Assembly: GCA_030670605.1 (NCBI GenBank)
Contig: DAOVBK010000076.1
Coordinates: 1-7,118 of the forward strand
From: Candidatus Stahliibacteriota bacterium
GTDB lineage: Bacteria; Hydrothermota; Tepidihabitantia; SM23-42
Direction: 5' to 3'
DNA: 7,118 bases
Part shown: in pieces, positions 1 to 6,682 of the stretch
Layout of the letters: the number at the start of each line of letters is the position of its first letter
How positions within the stretch are numbered: the first letter of the stretch is position 1
Notes under the pieces: generated by a model
What the model saw: only the letters and a program-made list of their open reading frames with translations
Told to the model about the DNA's origin: nothing
Databases searched by the model: none
Position numbers and translations under genes: made by a program

Positions 1-273
1 GCACCTGTGTATAAAAAAATCGGCTTCAAAGTCAATAGCCAAGAACAACGCGCGTTACTGCGGACACGTGAAGATCTGCTCAGAAAATTGCCACCAGATA
101 TGGCTCAAATCTATGAACGCCTGCGGAAGCGATACAAGCAAGCCATCGCTCCGGTCGAGAACGGTTTCTGCTTCGGTTGTTTCCAGAAGCTACCAACCGA
201 GCTTCTAACGAGAAGCGAAGAGATTAATACGTGTCCGAATTGCGGAAGGATTCTGTACTGGCGAAGCACGTAG
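1..273 (+). CDS. C4-type zinc ribbon protein (DUF164/zf-RING_7-like), probably 5'-partial
   Basis: The sequence ends in a compact zinc ribbon. Counting from the GTG at 7 as residue 1, it has a CxxC pair at Cys55/Cys58 and a CPNCGR knuckle at Cys76/Cys79, closing with RILYW. Residues about 12-45 are charged and helical (QEQRALLRTREDLL, then YERLRKRYKQ). This is the usual end of the coiled-coil plus zinc-ribbon family (DUF164), whose members are normally about 230-250 residues. The frame is open to the window edge, and only six bases precede the GTG, so no ribosome binding site can be judged. I read this as the 3' end of a longer gene, although a short 88-residue form starting at 7 is possible. 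The family is thought to bind nucleic acid or protein, but its exact function is not established. It ends in TAG at 271-273, inside the start of the glycosyltransferase gene. Confidence 0.8.
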   Translation, partial: APVYKKIGFKVNSQEQRALLRTREDLLRKLPPDMAQIYERLRKRYKQAIAPVENGFCFGCFQKLPTELLTRSEEINTCPNCGRILYWRST

Positions 274-1754
274 CAAAAGAACACTACATCGTCGCAATCG
301 TCATCGGGTGCTTCTTGCTGTGGGGTGTGCTCAATTTACAGCATGCTGCACTCATAGACTGGGACGAAGGTATTTTTGCCCTGCAGGGACAATGGCTCTC
401 AACCGCCGGAAGTCAAGGCAAACCATTCAATTTTCAGACACCACCGCTATTTCAGCTTATCCTTTCGTTCATGTTCGCAGTCGTACGTGCACAACCCTTT
501 GTCTTGCCGCTTATTTCAATTGTTTTCTCATGCCTGACCATCGTTCTTGTTTTCTTGCTTGGCAAAATGCTCTACTCTTCGCGCGAAGGTTTATATGCTG
601 TGCTGTTATTTGTCTCGACTGAGTTCTTCCTTTTCTTCTCGCGTTCCGGGCTCAGTGAATCGACCTTTCTTTTCTTCTTCATCGCGGCAGTCTTTTTCTT
701 TTTCAGAGGACTAAAACACGACAGCACTCGCTATTTCCTGCTCTCTGGGCTGTTCACAACTGCAGCATTGTACACCAAGTATTCTGCGTTTCCTCTCCTC
801 GTGATATTCTTCATTATCGGAATACTCAAAACGAAGACAATCAACAGAAAATGGCTCATACTCACGGTCATACTGCCGATTCTGCTCTATGTGCCATATT
901 TCTTTCTGTTTCTCAATGTGGTTGGTCACTCAGGCATTAGCGCACGGCATGTCTCACTTCTTGGCATACATCACCATCAATTCCTGTACTATCTGATACG
1001 TTTTGCGCCATTTCCGCTCCTTTTCGCACTCCTCCAAACTACCAACAAACAGGAACGAAGCACATGGGATTTCTATATCCTTGTGCCGGTGCTCGTTTTC
1101 TTTGTGTTTCTTGGATTTTACTATCATTACTTCAGACTTGCCTATCCAATCATACCTTTTCTTGCCATCCTCGCAGCGCGGTATATCAAGAGGCAAAAGA
1201 CATATGTCATCGCTGTGATTTTCATTATTTCATTCGGGTTGAGTATTGATACGGTAACCTACAGGACTGACACACCACATGACATTGGGGTCGCTGTCAG
1301 ACAATTTGCTCGTGATGAGCATATACAGTACGTGTACACTTCGGTACCACCGAACATCGATTTCTATGTTGGAGGTGAGATAGCTATTCCGGAGACACAT
1401 CCCTGGCATGCATTAGGTGAGAAATTCCCTGCATTTGTACGTAGCAGAAAGGTGCTGTATCCTCACAACAATGAATTGCAACAGGAGAATAAACTACTGG
1501 TCGTGTATGCGACGGCATATGATACATTGGATTTGATAACCGCAGAACTCTTAAGCCACAGTAAGATGATAACGAACATAGAATTCCTTGATGCACCTGT
1601 ATACTATAAAGATATTTTCAATCCTCAGAGAAACAGTGCACAGCTTTACAGAGTATACTTAGTTGAGAGAAAAATGATGGGTGATACCATGGACCAGTTC
1701 TGGCAGCTTGGGTTTAACCAACGTTTTACTGTTATGTTGATGAAAAAAAAATGA
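231..1754 (+). CDS. GT-C fold membrane glycosyltransferase, family 39/ArnT-like
   Basis: This 507-residue protein is dominated by hydrophobic segments: about 18-36, 73-86, 90-111, 120-137, 144-158, 168-198, 208-231, 251-269, 281-298, 303-317 and 323-339. A soluble C-terminal part of about 160 residues follows. Just after the first membrane segment comes D43-W-D-E46-G, the acidic pair that GT-39/ArnT/PMT-type enzymes carry in their first external loop. It is followed by TPPLFQ (70-75, like the HPPL motif), a TKYSAF segment (182-187) and an FRLAYPIIPF helix start. Such enzymes move a sugar from a polyprenyl-phosphate donor to lipid A, glycans or protein on the outer face of the inner membrane. 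The acceptor here cannot be told. GTG at 231 (weak GAAGAG upstream) or TTG at 240 are the only starts that keep the first membrane helix, so the 43-nt overlap with the zinc-ribbon gene appears real and suggests translational coupling. It stops at TGA 1752-1754. Confidence 0.85.
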   Translation: MSELRKDSVLAKHVAKEHYIVAIVIGCFLLWGVLNLQHAALIDWDEGIFALQGQWLSTAGSQGKPFNFQTPPLFQLILSFMFAVVRAQPFVLPLISIVFSCLTIVLVFLLGKMLYSSREGLYAVLLFVSTEFFLFFSRSGLSESTFLFFFIAAVFFFFRGLKHDSTRYFLLSGLFTTAALYTKYSAFPLLVIFFIIGILKTKTINRKWLILTVILPILLYVPYFFLFLNVVGHSGISARHVSLLGIHHHQFLYYLIRFAPFPLLFALLQTTNKQERSTWDFYILVPVLVFFVFLGFYYHYFRLAYPIIPFLAILAARYIKRQKTYVIAVIFIISFGLSIDTVTYRTDTPHDIGVAVRQFARDEHIQYVYTSVPPNIDFYVGGEIAIPETHPWHALGEKFPAFVRSRKVLYPHNNELQQENKLLVVYATAYDTLDLITAELLSHSKMITNIEFLDAPVYYKDIFNPQRNSAQLYRVYLVERKMMGDTMDQFWQLGFNQRFTVMLMKKK

Positions 1755-1770
1755 GATCCACTTCACTCAT
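1743..1770 (-). terminator. Weak intrinsic terminator candidate for the C25 gene
   Basis: Read on the - strand, ATGAG (1770-1766) can pair with CTCAT (1755-1751) around a 10-base loop, directly followed by nine T residues (1751-1743). The stem is only 5 bp and AT-rich, so the call rests mainly on the T tract and the position about 150 nt after the C25 stop. The stem overlaps the stop codon of the convergent glycosyltransferase gene. On the + strand no T tract follows, so it would act in one direction only. Confidence 0.3.
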
Positions 1771-1918
1771 AGAAAAAATCATCCCAAATGTAACTCTCAT
1801 ACAACTGGTCATCACGTAGGTTTGTGACCTTGATAAGGGGATCACCAGTAGGACTCACATCATCGGTCAGATCAGAAACTGTCGCATACCCGCTGTGCCA
1901 CGGTAAACTCACCCACTT
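1766..1918 (-). pseudogene. In-frame coding tail downstream of the C25 amber stop (truncated domain relic)
   Basis: Directly after the TAG (1921-1919) that ends the C25 gene, the same frame stays open for 51 codons until TGA at 1765-1763. It begins KWVSLPWHSGY, continues through DVSPTGDPLIKVTNL and ends WDDFFYE. The composition (Trp, Asp, Gly, Tyr, with alternating beta-type residues) resembles the main protein. The opening looks like the NWVSLPxH-type beta domain that follows fibronectin-like modules in some secreted bacterial proteins; this resemblance is from memory and not checked. The piece is too short to be a full domain and stops where the convergent glycosyltransferase gene begins. 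I read it as the remains of a longer C-terminus, cut by one nonsense change (AAG to TAG would give KKWVSL) and by loss of the rest. Amber readthrough producing a 1553-residue protein is the alternative. Confidence 0.5.
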
Positions 1919-4900
1919 CTAATCCGCCGCACTCGGATTCTCAACAAACTGCTTATGGAAAACGTATGCCATATTCGAACACTTACTCTTATTACGCGCC
2001 CAATCAACCGCCCTAACACAGTAGTAATAACTCATTGAAGTGTTCAAGACACCGACATCCCGGTATGTCGTATCTCGCTGCACTGTAAAACCAATCGAAT
2101 CTGCGTGCGTCGGCACAAAATCAGGTGACGTGCTCCGGTAGATTACATAGCCATACATTATTTCTGGCGTACCGTATTTGTCAGTAGTTATTTTGCTCCA
2201 GGCAAACCTTACGTCTTGTCCGATTTTTTCTGCAGCATGTATGTATGGACTGGACGGCTGCCGGCTATCATACAACCCTGAATTGTATGGATCATACTTG
2301 AACCGCGGCCAGACAACCTCTTCAGTCTCCAGATCATATACGTAGAAGAAATAGTCATTGCTGCTCATCATCAGCTCCAGTTTTCCGTCAGCATCAATAT
2401 CAAACGCAGCAGGAGATGATTCAATTCTGTTGTCTAGTCGGATCGGAAAGGCACTTGCCTGTTGTCCGTTTTGTTTGTAGGCATACAGGTGCCAATCTTT
2501 TGAACCAACAATGATCTCAACATCGCTTCCATGGTCGACATCACAGACAATGGGAAGTTTTGCATCATGCCGTCGGTCCGGGAAGCCATCGAGCACATTG
2601 CCGAGAGAATCAAAAACGGTCATTCCTGATTTGAAACCACAGATGATTTCCGGTTTGTCATCGCCCGTGATATCAGCAATGACCGGACATCCTTCAATAT
2701 CAGCTACATCAATCGCATCCTTGAACCATAAGATAGACCCATCAGCGCTCACGAGGTATACCCGATCAGTATAGTCAGCATAGAAACATATTTCGGGACG
2801 TTCATCCCCGCACACATCGCCGAGCACAACTGAATAGGTTAGTCCTCCAGATTGTACATAGATAGGAAAAGGAAAACAATCGTTGCCATATCGATCCCAC
2901 ACATAGAGTGAATCACCACCACTTCCCCCACAGCATACAATCTCCAGATCACCATCGCCTGTGATATCCCCCACTGCCGGTGTACCAAATGCAATACCCG
3001 GGAGATCCTTGAGTAGTCCGTCACCTGAGAAAACGCCGGTTGCATCGTGGTGTAGCACGAACAGTTCGGCATTAACACTCCAGATGATTATCTCAAGGTC
3101 GCTATCGCCATCAAGATCAGCGAGCACTGGTGATCCAATCTTCGGACCTGAAGCCGAGTGAGGCCATCCAGGTAGACAGTCACCCTGATTGTTGATGACA
3201 TACAAATTATCAGTGGATGTCCTATTACCAAAGACAATCTCCAGAGAACCATCGGCATTCACATCGCCGAGGGCTGGTGAGCACCAGATCTCTGCTGGTG
3301 AGACCATATAGATACGTCCATCACCAATGACCGGCGTCCCATCACAATGCCATGCATAGATGTTTCCCTCTTTACCACATACAACGATTTCCAGACCAGG
3401 ATAAAACGGATCAAGGTCACCGAAATTCGGTGACGAGAAGAGGTAGTCGTAGACCATCTGTGGCCACCCCGTGGCAAAGGGTGGATTTAATCTTCCTGCG
3501 ACCGTATCAGATGCATTACCTTGATTCATCGATACATCAACGGGTGTTACGTAGTAGTAGTACTCCTGACCGCGCCACACATCAGTGTCCTCATACCGAC
3601 ATATTGGCTCAAGATGGTTTTTGACAAATACAAAAGGACCGCCGGCCGAAAGTGCACGGTACACACGGTAGCCCGCAACAGCGGGCACTGATGCCCACTC
3701 CAGCACAACCGCGTTCTTTGTGCCAATAGCCCACAATGAATCAATTGCCGGCGGAATAGCAAGCATGATCTCTTCATTGATGATTTCAGTACCGCGATGA
3801 TACACGCGATAGTTGTAACGTACCTCACCCGATGGATAGGTACAAAAGAGAATAAGGGAATCGTTCTGCGAATCAACGATTTCCTGTGGCGCAATCATCG
3901 GGAACACAACGACACTATCAAGCACAACGACGGTGTCGGAATACGCACTCACGACAGCATGTACTGAATCGGCAGAACTGTGCCCATAGTTCACCAAATA
4001 TGGTACAATAACGACTGTGTCGCTGGCCCGTTCAAATTCCTGACCAAAGTGGGCGAGTTGTGGTGCATAGGCACTGATCTGAAAACTATCGTTGCTCATA
4101 ATTGTTGAATAAGCAAGAGAGATTTCAAAATCGAGTGCATGTTCATCTGGCAGATAATCAGAGACCAGAAATCGGAAGGGTGTCATACTCCTTGCCCGCT
4201 GTCCAGCCGCAATGTTTGCAAACGATGCGGTATCGATGAGCAAAGTGCTGAATGTATCAGAGCACAGCAACTGGGCATTAATATCACTCGCTGTTGAACC
4301 TCCTGCATTATGCAATGTAACAAATAGCAGAATCTCCTCACCTGGGTTGATAACGCCATTTGCGTTACCAGTAGTATCAACGACCTCATGCTGGGCATAC
4401 ACCACATACGGGTCGCGTGGCTCCACAAAGAGCGATCCCACGTGTGCAACATAGCCATTACTCTTGATGAGGTAATGTACGTATCCAGAGGACTCGGTCT
4501 TCACCTGTCGTTGGAGCGTACCGGAACTCGTCGAGTCAAGTACAAAGAGGTCGTCGTCTTTCGAAAGTACAACAGTAAAATCAACTACTGGGTCAACGGT
4601 TATTGTCAGCGTATCATAACCAACCATTATCGTATCTGGAGATACAGTCACATCGGTATATGTCAACGGGATACTATCCCATAACGTCACGGTCGGGTCA
4701 CCGAGCAGGTTGATTGAAAATTGATAAAGACGGTACCAATTATGCCACTGTGAGCTCGCTGCAAAGGGGATTTTCGCACGCGCCAAGACACCCGCAAGAG
4801 GGAATGAAAAGAGCGAGTCAAACTGCACAGCCGTATACTCTTCATGAAGATACCCCTCACTGAAACTCGACGGCCCCACGTAGCCAATACCACCCCCAGA

Positions 4901-6424
4901 CGGATTCATAACCCAATGCTGAGCCAGGCAATTACCCTGGAACGTATTCGTGTAGCATGTTATGACAACCATCAATGCGGCGGCATCGTAATTCGTCAGT
5001 GAATCAAAGAAGTGATTGGTCGCATTCTCGCGCGGACTATTACGCACGCGGATGTTATTTACGTCGCCGTGGCCAATTCCAACAATAACACCGTAGCCAT
5101 CATGAATGGCAGCCTTCAATTCGGCGCGCGGTCTTTCGTTTAAATATGTTATATCCATGTACGAAGGTAAATGGGTAGCCAATCGTTTCGCCATCTCAGA
5201 GGCATCATTCGTAACATCAAAATCAGAGGTAAAAAACAACACACGTTCAAACGCAACCGGGTCTTCTGGATTGAGATACGCAGCCACTTTATCCATATAG
5301 CCTGATACTTCATAGCCATTGTTAGTCGGCAGTCTACTCACGAACACATCTGGCAAGAAATCAAGTGAATCCTCATGCTCACCGAAACGTCCGTCACCAT
5401 CCGCATTCCAATTGCCATCGAGGTCAGAATAGTACAGGTCAGTCACAAGAGACACCGGCCACTGGTCATACATCGGTGGCATCCAGACGAAACGCGTCGG
5501 TACGTGCTGTTCAGTACCACCGAGCAGCACATAGACAACACCCCAGTTCTCGACTGCATCTGCAATGAAACTGCGCATTCGTTCTGCATTATCAATCCCA
5601 GCGTAATGCTGTTTGATCCATGACACAGTCCTTACGGCCGTATTATACCCGTATCTCTTCTTATCACGAGCAAACTGATCATACGCATTGCGCTGCGCCT
5701 CGGTCGTGATGATAAGCAGGTCAACCGGTGCACCGAGTAGCGAAGGTACTGACGTTGGTGCGATATCGTCTGCATTATCGACGAGCACAGTATACGGTCG
5801 TTTATCGACATCGTACACCTCGCTGTTGTTGACTACTACTGACAGAACAAGATGCTCAAAAGCTTTGGCAGCCACGTGCGTCTGTCGCACAGGACAAACC
5901 CCAGATTCATAAGGTTCTGTCTGGATGCTGATTGAAAGTCGTCGCAATACCAGTAGTGTGCTAGTTGTCGGAATGTACTTGAAAGGTACAATGCTCACCT
6001 GGGCAATATGATAGCCACGCAGATTTCCGGACCCGGCACTCACTATGATTGAAGAAGGATACGACAATACAGATTGATATATATTTTGGTCAGGAGGGAT
6101 GAATGCAGGCGTTTCTCCAATGATGTGATTCTCTTGCGTGGGGTAAATGTAGTAGTCGCCAGGAACTATTTCCCATTCCTCACTAACAACTGTCACATCC
6201 TTCAACTTTTCGCTTCTCGATAGAAGATAGCTGTAGGTAATGCCGGGAAGTTCTGGTGAACCCGGAGTATCAACACAAAAAGATCCAGAAACAGTTATAC
6301 GGTCAAAGCCATGCTCCTCGGTAATTTCATATTCAATATTGGAAATTGGTACGTCAAATGTCACATCAGCAAACAGGGCACAGAACGGTACCATGATGAT
6401 ACCCAGCCAAGGTACTGCTTTCAT
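1919..6424 (-). CDS. Secreted peptidase C25 (gingipain-like) with Ig/FnIII modules and FG-GAP beta-propeller
   Basis: This is a 1501-residue exported cysteine peptidase. Domains in order: signal peptide 1-19 (cleavage after ALFA); C25 propeptide-like region about 22-185 (GNLRGYHIAQVSIVPF near 133); C25 catalytic domain about 233-585; Ig-like domain about 590-670; CARDB-like beta domains about 672-888 (NGVINPGEEILLF); fibronectin type III about 892-980; an FG-GAP/VCBS beta-propeller about 985-1380 with eight SPxxxDxDGDxxxEI-type units near 998, 1048, 1097, 1147, 1197, 1245, 1289 and 1336; and a second fibronectin domain about 1390-1490. The catalytic pair is visible as His452 in GIGHGD and Cys490 in VITCYTNTF, spaced about as in gingipains, so the enzyme looks intact. 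Acidic DxDxDG loops suggest calcium binding. I chose the ATG at 6424, not the one at 6442, because AAAGGAGT lies 5-7 nt upstream of it and the signal peptide then starts cleanly. No C-terminal sorting domain precedes the TAG stop, and the frame stays open beyond it. The substrate is unknown. Confidence 0.92.
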   Translation of the reverse strand: MKAVPWLGIIMVPFCALFADVTFDVPISNIEYEITEEHGFDRITVSGSFCVDTPGSPELPGITYSYLLSRSEKLKDVTVVSEEWEIVPGDYYIYPTQENHIIGETPAFIPPDQNIYQSVLSYPSSIIVSAGSGNLRGYHIAQVSIVPFKYIPTTSTLLVLRRLSISIQTEPYESGVCPVRQTHVAAKAFEHLVLSVVVNNSEVYDVDKRPYTVLVDNADDIAPTSVPSLLGAPVDLLIITTEAQRNAYDQFARDKKRYGYNTAVRTVSWIKQHYAGIDNAERMRSFIADAVENWGVVYVLLGGTEQHVPTRFVWMPPMYDQWPVSLVTDLYYSDLDGNWNADGDGRFGEHEDSLDFLPDVFVSRLPTNNGYEVSGYMDKVAAYLNPEDPVAFERVLFFTSDFDVTNDASEMAKRLATHLPSYMDITYLNERPRAELKAAIHDGYGVIVGIGHGDVNNIRVRNSPRENATNHFFDSLTNYDAAALMVVITCYTNTFQGNCLAQHWVMNPSGGGIGYVGPSSFSEGYLHEEYTAVQFDSLFSFPLAGVLARAKIPFAASSQWHNWYRLYQFSINLLGDPTVTLWDSIPLTYTDVTVSPDTIMVGYDTLTITVDPVVDFTVVLSKDDDLFVLDSTSSGTLQRQVKTESSGYVHYLIKSNGYVAHVGSLFVEPRDPYVVYAQHEVVDTTGNANGVINPGEEILLFVTLHNAGGSTASDINAQLLCSDTFSTLLIDTASFANIAAGQRARSMTPFRFLVSDYLPDEHALDFEISLAYSTIMSNDSFQISAYAPQLAHFGQEFERASDTVVIVPYLVNYGHSSADSVHAVVSAYSDTVVVLDSVVVFPMIAPQEIVDSQNDSLILFCTYPSGEVRYNYRVYHRGTEIINEEIMLAIPPAIDSLWAIGTKNAVVLEWASVPAVAGYRVYRALSAGGPFVFVKNHLEPICRYEDTDVWRGQEYYYYVTPVDVSMNQGNASDTVAGRLNPPFATGWPQMVYDYLFSSPNFGDLDPFYPGLEIVVCGKEGNIYAWHCDGTPVIGDGRIYMVSPAEIWCSPALGDVNADGSLEIVFGNRTSTDNLYVINNQGDCLPGWPHSASGPKIGSPVLADLDGDSDLEIIIWSVNAELFVLHHDATGVFSGDGLLKDLPGIAFGTPAVGDITGDGDLEIVCCGGSGGDSLYVWDRYGNDCFPFPIYVQSGGLTYSVVLGDVCGDERPEICFYADYTDRVYLVSADGSILWFKDAIDVADIEGCPVIADITGDDKPEIICGFKSGMTVFDSLGNVLDGFPDRRHDAKLPIVCDVDHGSDVEIIVGSKDWHLYAYKQNGQQASAFPIRLDNRIESSPAAFDIDADGKLELMMSSNDYFFYVYDLETEEVVWPRFKYDPYNSGLYDSRQPSSPYIHAAEKIGQDVRFAWSKITTDKYGTPEIMYGYVIYRSTSPDFVPTHADSIGFTVQRDTTYRDVGVLNTSMSYYYCVRAVDWARNKSKCSNMAYVFHKQFVENPSAAD
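2268..2366. repeat. 99-bp exact direct repeat, internal copy
   Basis: This copy lies inside the C25 gene and encodes the end of the last propeller blade plus the linker (SSNDYFFYVYDLETEE, then FKYDPYNSGLY). It is identical base for base to 7020-7118. Identity stops abruptly on the left: 2267 is A and 7019 is T, and the sequences are unrelated beyond that point. On the right the comparison is limited by the window end. Confidence 0.97.
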
Positions 6425-6428
6425 GACC

Positions 6429-6436
6429 ACTCCTTT
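6429..6436 (-). promoter_or_regulatory. Shine-Dalgarno site deciding the C25 start
   Basis: On the - strand this reads AAAGGAGT, followed by GGTC and ATG at 6424. It is a strong ribosome binding site and lies between two in-frame ATG codons, 6442 and 6424. Only the second can use it. No purine-rich site of similar quality precedes the ATG at 6442. Confidence 0.8.
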
Positions 6437-6442
6437 TCGCAT

Positions 6443-6682
6443 TTACTTGAAACCCGCGAGGATATTATCTATACGAACACTTACCCATTTACCATATGCT
6501 ATCAGAAACTGTGTGTTTGTCAAGCTATCATATATAGACTTACGTTTTAATACGTGCACTAGTAGAGCATAACCAACGAACGTCAAGATTTGGAATATAT
6601 ACTTGAGTCGAGCACATTGGACACAAAAAAAGGGATTGTCAAACAACTATGGCGAATGGAAAATAAAAGGAATAGTCGGTGC
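6443..6682. other. Intergenic region between the two secreted-protein genes
   Basis: These 240 AT-rich bases separate the stop of the upstream gene from the C25 gene. They hold the promoter candidate described separately. A 7-base A run (6625-6631, T on the - strand) has only a 4-bp potential stem before it. A short inverted repeat ACGT-TTTAAT-ACGT lies near 6542-6555. No credible gene, RNA or strong terminator is seen. The open frame that crosses the region has no ribosome binding site and no domain-like composition. Confidence 0.5.
6496..6523 (-). promoter_or_regulatory. Sigma70-type promoter for the C25 gene
   Basis: On the - strand there is a perfect TTGACA (6523-6518), a 16-bp spacer, and TAGCAT (6501-6496), which matches TATAAT at four of six positions including the key second A and last T. 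Transcription would start near 6489, leaving an untranslated leader of about 65 nt before the ATG at 6424. If it is used, the C25 gene can be expressed independently of the upstream sorting-domain gene. I see no operator palindrome or riboswitch-like fold. Confidence 0.5.

Noticed and set aside
1763..1921. Alternative genetic code (TAG or TGA read as an amino acid)
   Set aside because: The zinc-ribbon gene ends sensibly at TAG, the glycosyltransferase at TGA and the sorting-domain gene at TAA. None of the genes has an internal TAG or TGA, so one suspicious stop is not enough.
2511..5912. Many + strand and other-frame open frames of 60-115 codons across the C25 gene
   Set aside because: They are shadows of the 1501-residue gene. 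They lack ribosome binding sites and recognisable domains, and their composition is that of antisense translation.
6614..6642. Second TTGACA on the - strand (6642-6637) as a further promoter
   Set aside because: At 16-18 bp spacing the -10 candidates (such as CAATGT) match poorly, and the spacer contains a T run.
6443..6646. 67-codon open frame on the - strand ending right before the ATG at 6442, with a KWVSVRI stretch echoing the KWVSL tail
   Set aside because: It has no ribosome binding site and an AT-rich composition without domain character, and it overlaps the promoter candidate. The similarity is only a few codons and probably chance.
6625..6646. Terminator for the sorting-domain gene: TTGT-TTG-ACAA stem before seven T on the - strand
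   Set aside because: The stem is only 4 bp (5 with a G-U pair), and three C separate it from the T run, so it is too weak to call.
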